Assembly (NCBI RefSeq): GCF_002294985.1
Contig: NZ_NSGE01000013.1
Span: forward strand, 1 to 64,000
Source: Mesorhizobium sp. WSM3862
GTDB lineage: Bacteria; Pseudomonadota; Alphaproteobacteria; Rhizobiales; Rhizobiaceae
Direction of reading: 5' to 3'
Length of the DNA: 64,000 nucleotides
The notes beneath the pieces are model-generated. The model had not been told where the DNA came from. It worked only from the letters and a program-made list of their open reading frames with translations, and ran no database searches. Below, one piece after another: positions 9,998-19,003 of the stretch. The first letter of the stretch is position 1; each line of letters opens with the position of its first letter. The translations under genes and the position numbers were made by a program.

Positions 9998-12088
9998 ATG
10001 CTCTCCAAAAGATTTTTGCGCCGCGCTGCCATAACGGCAGCTTCCTCCGCCGCCTGTCTTGCCCTTTCCGTCGCCGCTCTCTGGCAGCTCGACCGCGCCT
10101 TCCCGCCGCCGCTCCCGGCGCCGCTGACGGTCTCCACCGAAGTGCAGGACCGCGACGGCGAACTCTTGCGCGCCTTCGCGACGCCGGACGGCTACTGGCG
10201 GCTTGGGACCCGGCTCGACCAGGTCGACAAGCAGTTCGTCGACATGCTGGTCGCGTATGAAGACAAGCGCTTCTGGGACCACCGCGGCGTCGACATGCTG
10301 GCGCTTTGTCGCGCCGCCGGGCAGTTCGCCACCAGCGGCCACATCGTTTCCGGCGGCTCGACGCTGTCGATGCAGCTTGCCCGTCTGATCGAGCCGCGCG
10401 ACAGCCGCAGCCTCGCCTCCAAGGCTAGGCAAATCCTGCGCGCCATCCAGATCGAGCGGCGTTTGTCCAAGCGCGAAATCCTCGAGCGCTACCTGACGCT
10501 GGCGCCCTATGGCGGCAACCTGGAAGGCGTGCGCGCCGCCTCGCTCGCCTATTTCGGCAAGGAACCGAAGCGGCTGACCGTATCGGAAGCAGCACTTTTG
10601 GTCGCGCTGCCCCAGTTGCCGGAAAAGCGCCGGCCCGACCGCAACCTCGACATCGCGCATGCCGCGCGCGACCGCGTGCTCACCCGCATGGTCTCGGCCG
10701 GTCTGCTCAACGAACGAGAGGCAGCGCGCGCCGCGCTCGACGACGTCTCCGGCCTGCGCCGCAAGCTGCCGGCATTGGCCGCGCATGCGTCCTACGCCAT
10801 GCTACCCAAGGCTCAACCCGGCAAGCCACTGCAACTCACCATCCGCCGCAGTGTTCAGCAAGGGCTGGAGCAGGTGGCGAAAGAGGCCGCCAGGAAGCTC
10901 GGCCCAAAGCTTTCCGTCGCCATGGTGATGGCTGATGCCCGCACCGGCGACATTCTTGGCGAAGTTGGCTCAGCCGATTTCTTCGACGCCAGCCGATCCG
11001 GCTGGATCGACATGACCAAAGTAGTGCGCTCGCCCGGCTCGACGCTGAAGCCGTTCATCTATGGGCTTGCCTTCGAGCAAGGCCTAGTGGCGCAGGAGAC
11101 GATCATCGAGGACAGCCCCGCCGACTTTGGCGGCTATCGGCCGAAGAATTTCGACATGGGCTACCAAGGCGACGTCAGCATCAGGCAGGCGCTGCAGCTG
11201 TCGCTCAACGTGCCGGCGATCCGGCTGCTGGACGCGGTTGGTCCCGCACGGCTCACGGCGCGCTTCCGCCAGGCCGGCGTCAACCTGGTCCTGCCGCTCA
11301 ACGAGGCGCCCGGGCTGGCGATCGGCCTCGGCGGCGCCGGCGTGACTTTGCGCGACCTGGTGCAGCTGTATACCGGCCTCGCCAATGGCGGCAAGATGCA
11401 CACGCTGCATGACGGCACCGAGCCGGCCAATGCCGGGCGCATCACCGCCACCATCCTCGACGACCAGGCCGCCTGGCAGATCGACGACATCCTGTCCGGC
11501 GTGAAGCCGCCCGAAGGTGCGGCCCCGCGCGGCATCGCCTACAAGACCGGCACATCTTACGGCTATCGCGATGCCTGGTCGGTTGGCTTCGACGGCCGCT
11601 ATGTGCTTGGCGTCTGGGTCGGCCGTGCCGACGCCGGCCCGGTACCTGGCCTCTCCGGCTATGTCTCGGCCGCGCCCATCCTGTTCGAAGGCTTTGTCCG
11701 CTCGGGTTTGGGGAGCGTGCCGCTGCCCGGCCGGCCGCCGGGCGTCTTCAATCTTAAACGCGAAGAGTTGCCGGTGACGCTCGCCCGCTTCGGCGCCGGC
11801 TCCGACGGGCTGGTGCAGGCAACGCCGACCGAACCGGCGCCCACCATCGTCTTCCCGCCGGACGGGGCTCGCGTCGACCTCGGCACCAACTCTGCGGACG
11901 CTTCGCCGCTTGTGCTGAAGCTGCAGGGCGGCCGCGCGCCGTTCCGCTGGCTTGCCAACGGCAAGCCGCTCGCCGGCATCGACCGCCGCCGCACCGCGAC
12001 CTGGCAGCCCGACGGCACCGGCTATTCGACTCTCACCGTTATCGACGCCGCCGGGCGCGCGGCCAGCGTGAAGGTTTTCGTTGAATAG
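9998..12088 (+). CDS. pbpC: Penicillin-binding protein 1C, bifunctional peptidoglycan glycosyltransferase/transpeptidase
   Basis: Polymerises and can cross-link peptidoglycan from the outer face of the inner membrane. ATG 9998 (696 residues) is chosen because AGGGG sits 7 bases upstream; a GTG at 9983 in the same frame is the alternative. One membrane anchor lies at residues 10-30. The GT51 domain has the catalytic EDK(R)FW motif with Glu88. The transpeptidase has STLK with Ser348 and Lys351, an SLN triad member (LQLSLNVPA), and KTGTS at Lys516. A C-terminal PBP1C domain with beta-rich repeats follows. All active-site motifs are present, so it should be active. It follows the macroglobulin gene by 163 bases and is probably co-transcribed. 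Confidence 0.95.
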   Translation: MLSKRFLRRAAITAASSAACLALSVAALWQLDRAFPPPLPAPLTVSTEVQDRDGELLRAFATPDGYWRLGTRLDQVDKQFVDMLVAYEDKRFWDHRGVDMLALCRAAGQFATSGHIVSGGSTLSMQLARLIEPRDSRSLASKARQILRAIQIERRLSKREILERYLTLAPYGGNLEGVRAASLAYFGKEPKRLTVSEAALLVALPQLPEKRRPDRNLDIAHAARDRVLTRMVSAGLLNEREAARAALDDVSGLRRKLPALAAHASYAMLPKAQPGKPLQLTIRRSVQQGLEQVAKEAARKLGPKLSVAMVMADARTGDILGEVGSADFFDASRSGWIDMTKVVRSPGSTLKPFIYGLAFEQGLVAQETIIEDSPADFGGYRPKNFDMGYQGDVSIRQALQLSLNVPAIRLLDAVGPARLTARFRQAGVNLVLPLNEAPGLAIGLGGAGVTLRDLVQLYTGLANGGKMHTLHDGTEPANAGRITATILDDQAAWQIDDILSGVKPPEGAAPRGIAYKTGTSYGYRDAWSVGFDGRYVLGVWVGRADAGPVPGLSGYVSAAPILFEGFVRSGLGSVPLPGRPPGVFNLKREELPVTLARFGAGSDGLVQATPTEPAPTIVFPPDGARVDLGTNSADASPLVLKLQGGRAPFRWLANGKPLAGIDRRRTATWQPDGTGYSTLTVIDAAGRAASVKVFVE

Positions 12089-12123
12089 AATCCGGCAAGC
12101 GATTCGGCGCGTTGCGCCTTTCA

Positions 12124-12887
12124 TGGGTCGAAGGCACTTCTCTCGAGGCTTATCGCGAAGCACACCCGTCCTTCAGCGGGAGCAGCTATAATCCTCCTGG
12201 CACTGGCCCTGCTGGCTGCCTTCTCCGCCCACGCCGACCCCCTGCCCGCCGGATTCGTCCGGCTCGCCGATGTCGAGCCGACCATTCGTCAGGACATCCG
12301 CTATGCCGGGCTGGGAAACTTCCTGCAGCGCAAGGTCGACGGCTACGAAGCGCCGGTCTGCATCCTGACCGCGCCGGCGGCGAAGGCGCTGTCCGGCGTT
12401 CAGAAAGCAATGACGGCCAAGGGCCTCACGTGATCGCCTTCGACTGTTACCGCCCGGCACGCGCCGTCGCCGACATGGTTAGATGGACAAGGCAAGGCGG
12501 CCCGCCCGACCCGCAGTGGTATCCGAAGGTCGAGCGCGGCGACCTCATCGCGCGGCTCGACCGTTGACCTCGCCGTCGCTGGGCTTGACGAGACAAGCGC
12601 GGCTCCTCCCGCTTGCGGCGTGACTGACGCCCGCACCCTCGACTTCGGCACCGGATTCGACTGTTTCGATCCGGCGAGCGAGACGGCCCACCGCCACCTG
12701 CCCGTCCAAGCAGCGGCAAACCGCACGATGCTGCTTTTTGGCCATGCGCGCCGCCGGCTTCCGCAACTATGGGCGCGAATGGTGGCATTTCACCCTTGCC
12801 GACGAGCCGTTCCCAAAGCAGCGCCTCGATTTTCCGGTGACCGCCGACTGGGGCCACACGGCTTGCCGTGACCGCGACCGGTTATAA
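12124..12887 (+). pseudogene. Decayed D-alanyl-D-alanine dipeptidase (VanX/DdpX, peptidase M15D)
   Basis: Conceptual joining of three frames rebuilds a VanX-family protein with a signal peptide: MGRRHFSRG..., ILLALALLAAFSAHA, then VRLADVEPTIRQDIRY, FDCYRPARAVADMVRW, GSTVDLAVAGLDETSA, FGTGFDCFDP, and EWWHF at 12777-12791, stop TAA 12885. Lesions: one base lost near 12179; one base lost at 12430 (a TGA follows immediately); a frame-changing deletion at about 12551-12556 that removes the stretch normally holding the SxHxxG zinc-ligand histidine; and one extra T in the run at 12735-12739. Loss of that ligand means even a frameshift-suppressed product should be inactive. It follows pbpC, so this was once a peptidoglycan-related cluster. 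Confidence 0.85.
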
Positions 12888-12924
12888 TTAGGCCCGCTGA
12901 CGAGGATCCATGTTGCCGCCACGT

Positions 12925-12941
12925 GAGGAAGATATTTCCTC
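12925..12941. promoter_or_regulatory. Inverted repeat upstream of the sulfate transport genes
   Basis: GAGGAA and TTCCTC face each other around GATAT in the 165-base gap before the first sulfate-binding protein gene. An AT-rich stretch nearer the gene (about 12997-13020) could hold the promoter. It is a candidate binding site for the Rrf2 regulator downstream or another sulfur regulator; nothing in the sequence links it to a particular protein. Confidence 0.25.
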
Positions 12942-13052
12942 GACTGGCCGCCCCTCGCCGAAAAATTGCTGCAAGGAGATGAAAAAGGCAACATTCAGTG
13001 CATCTAATTTCTATAAATTCGCTAGAGTTCGGGCCGTTCAACGGAGGCGGAA

Positions 13053-14081
13053 ATGACCAACCCTCATTTCGGGAAACTGCTCGGCGCGCTGGTCGCCACA
13101 TCTGTCCAGTTCGGCTCGCTCGGTTTCGCTTTTGCCGATACGACCATTCTCAATGTGTCCTACGACCCGACACGTGAGCTCTACAAAGCCTATGACGAGG
13201 CCTTCACCGCGCACTGGAAGGCGGAGACCGGAGAAACCGTTACCATCCAACAGTCGCATGGCGGATCCGGCGCCCAAGCGCGAGCCGTCATCGACGGTCT
13301 CGACGCCGATGTCGTGACGCTGGCGCTCGAAGGCGACATCAACGCCATTGCCGCGAAGACGAAAAAGATCAATCCGGACTGGCGCACGAAGTTCGAGAAC
13401 AACTCGGCCCCCTACACCTCGACCATCATCTTCCTGGTGCGCAAGGGCAATCCCAAGGACATCCATGACTGGAACGATCTGGTGAAGGACGGCGTCCAGG
13501 TAATCACGCCGAACCCGAAGACCTCGGGCGGCGCGCGCTGGAACTACCTCGCCGCCTGGGCCTATGCCAATGCCAATGACGGCAATGACGAAGCCAAGAC
13601 CAAGGAGTTCGTCGGCAAGCTCTATGCGAATGTCCCGGTCCTCGATACCGGTGCCCGCGGCTCGACGGTGACCTTTGCGCAGAAGGGGCTGGGCGACGTG
13701 CTGATCGCCTGGGAGAACGAAGCCTATCTCGCGCTTGATGAATTCGGCGCCGACAATTTCGACATCGTCTACCCGCCGACCTCGATCCTGGCCGAGCCGC
13801 CGGTCGCCGTCGTCGACAGCAATGTCGACGCCAAGGGCACCCGCAAGGTCGCCGAGGCTTATCTGAGCTGGCTCTATTCGAAGGAAGCCCAGACCATCAT
13901 CGCCAAGAACCACTATCGTCCGGCCAAGCCCGACCTGGTGCCTGCCGAGGATCTCGCCAAGCTACCGGCAATCAAGCTCGTCACCATCGACGATCCGCAA
14001 TTCGGCGGTTGGAAGAAGGCGCAGCCTTATCATTTCGGCGACGGTGGTATATTCGACCAGATTTACAAGCCCGCCCAATGA
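13053..14081 (+). CDS. sbp: Sulfate ABC transporter, periplasmic sulfate-binding protein
   Basis: Captures sulfate (possibly thiosulfate) in the periplasm for CysTWA. It has 342 residues; the signal peptide ends at about residue 29 (FGSLGFAFA). The mature start ILNVSYDPTRELY and the later PNPKTSGGARWNYL and GARGSTVTFAQ are hallmark segments of the Sbp/CysP family. ATG 13053 has GGAGG 8 bases upstream. It is first in sbp-cysT-cysW-cysA, all in one direction. A paralogue lies at 17212, after cysA. Whether this one prefers sulfate or thiosulfate cannot be told by eye. Confidence 0.93.
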   Translation: MTNPHFGKLLGALVATSVQFGSLGFAFADTTILNVSYDPTRELYKAYDEAFTAHWKAETGETVTIQQSHGGSGAQARAVIDGLDADVVTLALEGDINAIAAKTKKINPDWRTKFENNSAPYTSTIIFLVRKGNPKDIHDWNDLVKDGVQVITPNPKTSGGARWNYLAAWAYANANDGNDEAKTKEFVGKLYANVPVLDTGARGSTVTFAQKGLGDVLIAWENEAYLALDEFGADNFDIVYPPTSILAEPPVAVVDSNVDAKGTRKVAEAYLSWLYSKEAQTIIAKNHYRPAKPDLVPAEDLAKLPAIKLVTIDDPQFGGWKKAQPYHFGDGGIFDQIYKPAQ

Positions 14082-14190
14082 AGCATGGCGGCCATCGGCC
14101 GGATGAAACCTGATTGGGTCTATTGTACGAGTGCCCCAGCCGAGGCGAAGGGCACTCTGGTCTGAGTAAGAAGGGACGATCCAGAACAGC

Positions 14191-15042
14191 ATGAACACAG
14201 CACCCGCCAAGGCGGGGTGGCGGTTCAGACAGCCGAGTGTCATTCCGGGCTTCGGATTGACGCTCGGCTTCTCGCTTGCCTACCTCACGCTCATCATCCT
14301 CATCCCGCTTTCGGGGCTGGTCTGGCGTTCGGCCGCGCTGGGCTGGACCGACTTCTGGGCGATCGCCGTCGACCGGCGCACCCTCAATGCGCTGAAGATC
14401 AGCTTCGGCACCGCCTTCCTGGCCGCCGCGGTCAACGTCGTCTTCGGCACCATCGTCGCCTGGGTGCTGGTCCGCTACCGGTTCCCCGGCCGCCGCATCG
14501 CCGATGCGATGGTCGACCTGCCCTTCGCCTTGCCCACCGCGGTCGCCGGTATCGCGCTCACCACGCTCTATGCGCCGAATGGCTGGATCGGCCAGCTTCT
14601 GATGCCGCTCGGCATCAAGGTCGCCTACACCCCGCTCGGCATCGTCATCGCCTTGGTGTTCATCGGCCTGCCCTTCGTGGTGCGCACCGTCCAGCCGATC
14701 ATGGAGGAGCTCGACAGGGAGGTCGAGGAAGCTGCCGCCACGCTTGGCGCCAACCGCTTCCAGACCATCACTCGTGTGCTCTTCCCGGGACTGGCGCCGG
14801 CCATCGTCACCGGCTTCTCGCTCGCCTTCGCGCGCGGGGTCGGCGAATACGGCTCGGTCATCTTCATCGCCGGCAACCTGCCCTTCAAGTCGGAGATCGC
14901 GCCGCTCCTCATCGTCATCAGGCTCGAGGAATACAATTACGAGGCGGCGACCGCGATCGCCGCGATCATGCTGGCGCTGTCCTTCGTGATGCTTTTGGTC
15001 GTCAACCTCGTCCAGACATGGAGCCGCAAGCGCTATGGCTGA
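14191..15042 (+). CDS. cysT: Sulfate ABC transporter permease CysT (CysU)
   Basis: One of two inner-membrane channel subunits for sulfate import. It has 283 residues with six predicted membrane segments; the first is at about residues 24-48. The cytoplasmic coupling loop EEAAATLGANRFQTITRVLF (residues 177-196) is the EAA motif that docks to the ATPase. It overlaps cysW by 8 bases, implying translational coupling. A gap of about 110 bases separates it from sbp. Confidence 0.95.
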   Translation: MNTAPAKAGWRFRQPSVIPGFGLTLGFSLAYLTLIILIPLSGLVWRSAALGWTDFWAIAVDRRTLNALKISFGTAFLAAAVNVVFGTIVAWVLVRYRFPGRRIADAMVDLPFALPTAVAGIALTTLYAPNGWIGQLLMPLGIKVAYTPLGIVIALVFIGLPFVVRTVQPIMEELDREVEEAAATLGANRFQTITRVLFPGLAPAIVTGFSLAFARGVGEYGSVIFIAGNLPFKSEIAPLLIVIRLEEYNYEAATAIAAIMLALSFVMLLVVNLVQTWSRKRYG

Positions 15043-15919
15043 TCCCGAGATCAAATCCTACGAACCGCATCACGAAAGCCAGTCGGCCGCGGTGACCGAA
15101 AGTCGGCCGGTGCGCTGGGTGGCGATGGGAATAGCCTTCGCCTTCCTCGCCGTCTTCCTGCTTCTGCCGCTGATCGTTGTCTTCCACGAGGCGCTTAGCA
15201 AAGGCATCGGCGCCTACACGGAGGCGCTTGCCAGCCCCGACACGCGCTCGGCGATCCGCCTGACGCTGCTGGTGGCGGCGATCTCGGTGCCGCTCAACCT
15301 CATTTTCGGCATCTCGGCTGCCTGGGCGATCGCCAAGTTCGAGTTCAAGGGCAAGGCCTTTCTGACCACCCTCATCGACCTGCCGTTCTCGGTGTCGCCC
15401 GTCATTTCCGGCCTGGTTTATGTGCTCCTCTTCGGGGCGCAAGGCCTGCTCGGCGCGTGGCTGAAGGCGCATGGCATCGTCATCCTGTTCGCCGTGCCGG
15501 GCATTGTGCTCGCAACCATCTTCGTCACCTTCCCCTTCGTCGCCCGCGAGCTGATCCCGCTGATGCAGGAACAGGGCAATGGCGACGAGGAGGCGGCCCT
15601 GTCACTCGGCGCCAATGGCTGGCAGGCCTTCTGGTATGTGACGCTGCCCAACGTCAAATGGGGCCTGCTCTACGGCGTGCTTCTCTGCAACGCGCGCGCC
15701 ATGGGCGAGTTCGGCGCCGTGTCGGTGGTCTCGGGTCATATTCGCGGCCTCACCAACACCATGCCGCTGCATGTGGAAATTCTCTACAATGAGTATAACG
15801 CCGTCGGCGCCTTCGCAGTCGCTTCGCTGCTTGCCGGCCTGGCGTTGGTGACGCTGGTCTTGAAAACACTTCTGGAGATGCGCTACGGCGCCGAGATTGC
15901 CGCGACGCGCGGACATTAG
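15035..15919 (+). CDS. cysW: Sulfate ABC transporter permease CysW
   Basis: Second channel subunit of the sulfate importer. It has 294 residues and six membrane segments after a polar N-terminus of about 25 residues. The EAA coupling loop is EEAALSLGANGWQAFWYVTL. The gene starts inside the end of cysT. After its stop there is a 52-base gap holding a palindromic repeat before cysA. Confidence 0.95.
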   Translation: MADPEIKSYEPHHESQSAAVTESRPVRWVAMGIAFAFLAVFLLLPLIVVFHEALSKGIGAYTEALASPDTRSAIRLTLLVAAISVPLNLIFGISAAWAIAKFEFKGKAFLTTLIDLPFSVSPVISGLVYVLLFGAQGLLGAWLKAHGIVILFAVPGIVLATIFVTFPFVARELIPLMQEQGNGDEEAALSLGANGWQAFWYVTLPNVKWGLLYGVLLCNARAMGEFGAVSVVSGHIRGLTNTMPLHVEILYNEYNAVGAFAVASLLAGLALVTLVLKTLLEMRYGAEIAATRGH

Positions 15920-15952
15920 ATGCATGCCGCCCGAAACCGCGTAGCATGCATC
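15919..15952. repeat. Palindromic intergenic repeat between cysW and cysA
   Basis: Perfect 9-base arms GATGCATGC and GCATGCATC flank 16 bases (CGCCCGAAACCGCGTA). The layout and the central CGCCC-AA-CCGC pattern resemble the element at 20155-20201, so both look like members of one rhizobial repeat family. In mRNA it would form a hairpin between cysW and cysA. Confidence 0.65.
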
Positions 15953-15971
15953 AGCTGATTGAGGGATCTGT

Positions 15972-17012
15972 ATGGAAGTTCGCGTTGTCAACGTGCGCAA
16001 GGAGTTCGAGCGGTTTCCGGCGCTCCACGACGTTTCGCTCGACATCAGGTCGGGCGAGCTTATCGCGCTGCTCGGGCCATCCGGTTCCGGCAAGACGACG
16101 CTCCTCCGCCTGATCGCCGGCCTGGAGCGGCCCACCAAGGGCGCCATCTTCTTCGGCGAAGAGGATGCATCGCAGAAGTCGATCCAGGAGCGCAATGTCG
16201 GCTTCGTGTTCCAGCATTACGCTCTGTTCCGCCACATGACGGTTGCCGACAATATCGGCTTCGGCCTCAAGGTCCGGCATGGCGCCGCGCGTCCCTCGGC
16301 GCAGGAGATCCGCCGCCGTGCCTCGGAACTCCTCGACCTCGTCCAGCTGTCGGGGCTGGAAAAGCGCTATCCGGCGCAGCTTTCCGGCGGCCAGCGCCAG
16401 CGCGTGGCGCTCGCTCGCGCCATGGCCATCGAGCCCAAGGTGCTTTTGCTCGACGAGCCGTTCGGCGCGCTTGACGCGCAGGTGCGCCGCGAGCTGCGCC
16501 GCTGGCTGCGCGAAATCCACGACGCCACCGGCCACACCACCGTCTTCGTTACCCACGACCAGGAGGAGGCGCTCGAACTCGCCGACCGCGTTGTCGTCAT
16601 GAGCCAAGGTCGCATCGAGCAGGTCGGCTCGGCCGACGAGATCTACGACACGCCGAACTCGCCTTTCGTCTACAGCTTCATCGGCGAATCGAGCTCGCTG
16701 CCGGTCAAGGTCGACAATGGCGAGATCTGGCTCGCCGACCGACCGGTCGGCCTGCAGGCGCCGCATGCGCCGTCCGGGGAGGCCCTGCTCTACTTTCGTC
16801 CGCACGATGTCGAGCTGCTCGACGGCTGCAGCGGCTGCATTGCCGGGACGGTCGCCGCAAGCCGCCGCGTCGCCGGCACAAGGCGGGTCGAGCTCGAGAT
16901 CGGCGGCGAGCGTCAGCGCGTCGAGATCGAGCTGCCGGTCGATCATCCGGCGGCACAGAAGAGCCGGGTGGCTTTCAGGCCGAGGCGCTGGAAGCTTTTC
17001 CCGGCCTCCTGA
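15972..17012 (+). CDS. cysA: Sulfate ABC transporter ATP-binding protein CysA
   Basis: Energises sulfate import. It has 346 residues: Walker A GPSGSGKTT near residues 37-45, Q-loop region VFQHYALF, signature LSGGQRQRVALARA, Walker B VLLLDEPFGALD, and the switch histidine in THDQEEA. A C-terminal regulatory segment of about 110 residues (FRPHDVELLDG onward) matches the TOBE-like region of CysA proteins. It completes the cysTWA importer. Confidence 0.96.
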   Translation: MEVRVVNVRKEFERFPALHDVSLDIRSGELIALLGPSGSGKTTLLRLIAGLERPTKGAIFFGEEDASQKSIQERNVGFVFQHYALFRHMTVADNIGFGLKVRHGAARPSAQEIRRRASELLDLVQLSGLEKRYPAQLSGGQRQRVALARAMAIEPKVLLLDEPFGALDAQVRRELRRWLREIHDATGHTTVFVTHDQEEALELADRVVVMSQGRIEQVGSADEIYDTPNSPFVYSFIGESSSLPVKVDNGEIWLADRPVGLQAPHAPSGEALLYFRPHDVELLDGCSGCIAGTVAASRRVAGTRRVELEIGGERQRVEIELPVDHPAAQKSRVAFRPRRWKLFPAS

Positions 17013-17211
17013 CCTGTTTGCCGCCTGCCGCTTCCGGGCGCGCGGCAGTGGCCCCGATGAATCAGGTTGGAAGAAAATCCTACCAAGCGGCTGTTCGGGC
17101 GGGAGATTTTCCCGCTGCTCGTGCGTCCCCCGGACCGCGTGCCTCGCGCAGCCAGGCTTTCCTTTTTATGGTCACACCATAGTTCTGATTGTCTGGAGGA
17201 GGACCGTTTTC

Positions 17212-18201
17212 ATGAAGCGCTTATTGCTGGGTATTGCCACGCTTGCCGGCTTCGTCGTCCTCGCGTCCTCCCAAGCCTGGTCGGCCGACAAGCTGCTCAA
17301 TGCCTCCTACGACGTCGGCCGCGAATTGTTTGCCGACATCAACAAGGCTTTCATCGCTCAGCATCCCGGCGTGACCGTCGATCAGTCCCACGCCGGAACC
17401 TCGGCGCAGGCTCGTGCCATCGCGGAAGGTTTGGCAGCTGACGTCGTCACCTTCAACCAGGTCACCGACGTCGATTTCCTGGTCAAGAGGGGTCTGATCT
17501 CCGCGGACTGGCAGAAGGATTTCCCAGACAACGCATCGCCTTTCTATTCGCTGCCGTCCTTCCTTGTTCGTGCTGGCAATCCCAAGCACATCAAGGACTG
17601 GAACGATCTGGTGCGTGACGACGTGCAGGTGATCTTCCCCAACCCGAAGACATCAGGCAATGCGCGCTATACCTATCTCGCTGCCACCGCTTACGCCAAG
17701 GAGGCCTTCAAGGGCGACGACGCCAAGGTGAAGGAGTTCATCGCCAAGCTGTTTGCCAACGTGCCGATCTTCGACACCGGCGGCCGCGCCGCCACCACCA
17801 CCTTCGTGCAGCGCGAGATCGGCGACGTGCTGATCACCTTCGAATCCGAAACGCGCGGCATCCGCAGGGAATATGGCGACGACAAGTTCGAGCAGGTCAC
17901 GCCTTCAGTCAGCCTGCTGGCCGAATTCCCGGTGGCGATCGTCGATAAGATCGCCGACGAGCACGGCAGCCGCGATCTCGCCAAGACCTATCTCGAATTC
18001 CTCTATTCGCCCGAGGGCCAGGACATTGCCGCCCGCAACGGCCTGCGGGCCCGCGACGCAGCAGTGGCTGCCAAATACAAGGCCGAGTTTCCCGACGTGC
18101 GCCTGTTGACGGTAGACGAGGTCTTCGGCGGCTGGGACAGGGTGCAGAAAGAGCATTTCGCGGCAGGCGGCTTGCTCGATCAGGCCTATGGCAGCCGGTA
18201 G
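17212..18201 (+). CDS. Second sulfate-binding periplasmic protein (Sbp paralogue)
   Basis: A paralogue of the protein at 13053, with 329 residues. ATG 17212 is chosen although the frame is open far upstream: GGAGGAGGA lies 8 bases before it and a signal peptide starts there (LLLGIATLAGFVVLASSQAWS). The mature start LLNASYDVGRELFADI and the PNPKTSGNARYTYL segment parallel the first copy. The 200-base gap after cysA suggests its own promoter. It contains a small hairpin at 17099-17115 (GCGGGA/TCCCGC). Two binding proteins with one channel could broaden specificity (sulfate and thiosulfate); that is inference. Confidence 0.9.
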   Translation: MKRLLLGIATLAGFVVLASSQAWSADKLLNASYDVGRELFADINKAFIAQHPGVTVDQSHAGTSAQARAIAEGLAADVVTFNQVTDVDFLVKRGLISADWQKDFPDNASPFYSLPSFLVRAGNPKHIKDWNDLVRDDVQVIFPNPKTSGNARYTYLAATAYAKEAFKGDDAKVKEFIAKLFANVPIFDTGGRAATTTFVQREIGDVLITFESETRGIRREYGDDKFEQVTPSVSLLAEFPVAIVDKIADEHGSRDLAKTYLEFLYSPEGQDIAARNGLRARDAAVAAKYKAEFPDVRLLTVDEVFGGWDRVQKEHFAAGGLLDQAYGSR

Positions 18202-18458
18202 CGCTTACAATCAAAAGAAGTGGAACGCCGTCATCGCCGTCGCCATCGCCGGCTTTTTTCAATCTGGAGCCGGCATCACTTTGCCGACGAAATCAACGCG
18301 GCCAATGTGAAAAACGTTACGAAGAATCAAGGCGTTTGTTCCTAAACCTGTGTCGACGAATTGTTGTGCCAAACCGCGTAGCGCAGCCAAACTGTCATGA
18401 TTTGCACACAAACAACCGCCAGATGCAGGCGCTTGGGGTTTGATAAACTGAATCGGGC

Positions 18459-18908
18459 ATGCTGACCAAAAAAGGCAAATACGGCCTCAAGGCTCTCGTG
18501 CATCTTTCCGGCCTGCCGGCTGGCCAGCTTGCATTCGTCAACGACATAGCGGTCGCCAACAACATCCCGAAGAAGTTCCTGGACGCCATCCTGGGCGAAT
18601 TGCGCAATGCCGGCTTCGTCCAGAGCCGCAAGGGCAAGGAAGGCGGCTATCGCCTCGCCAGGCCCGCTTCCGAGATCAAGATCGGCCATGTGGTGCGCGT
18701 GCTCGACGGGCCGTTGGCGCCGATCCCTTGCGCCAGCCGCACGCAATATCAGCGCTGCGAGGACTGCGACGAGGCGACGTGCCAGGTCCGTCACATGATG
18801 CTGGAAGTGCGCCAGGCGATCGCCGAGGTGCTCGACAACCGCAGCCTCGCCGCCATGCGCGACGCCGACAACGACGATTTCCCGGTCGAACTCACGTCGC
18901 AGATCTGA
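18459..18908 (+). CDS. Rrf2-family transcriptional regulator with a four-cysteine cluster
   Basis: A 149-residue DNA-binding regulator with an N-terminal winged helix (MLTKKGKYGLKALVHLS, then the GGYRLARP wing typical of Rrf2). Cysteines 91, 100, 103 and 108 (C-x8-C-x2-C-x4-C) lie where IscR binds its Fe-S cluster (Cys92, Cys98, Cys104, His107), so an iron-sulfur or redox sensing mode is likely. The position after the sulfate genes fits a CymR/IscR-like role in sulfur or cysteine control; the target is inferred from position only. A likely promoter lies in the AT-richer 60 bases upstream. Confidence 0.85.
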   Translation: MLTKKGKYGLKALVHLSGLPAGQLAFVNDIAVANNIPKKFLDAILGELRNAGFVQSRKGKEGGYRLARPASEIKIGHVVRVLDGPLAPIPCASRTQYQRCEDCDEATCQVRHMMLEVRQAIAEVLDNRSLAAMRDADNDDFPVELTSQI

Positions 18909-19003
18909 CCGCTCAGCCGCGCCGCCTCGCCGTTGGTTGTCTGTCCGCGACAGACGCTGTAAATCGGCTGACGGATGTATGAAGGTTTGGGGGTATCTGA
19001 CGC

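Noticed and set aside
16717..17211. N-terminal extension of the second sulfate-binding protein into cysA
   Set aside because: The frame is open, but a strong GGAGGAGGA site and a signal peptide fix the start at 17212, and the extension has no similarity to the family.
18225..18275. Possible Rho-independent terminator after the second sbp (run of T at about 18254)
   Set aside because: No convincing stem precedes the T run; the nearby GCCGGC is only self-complementary.
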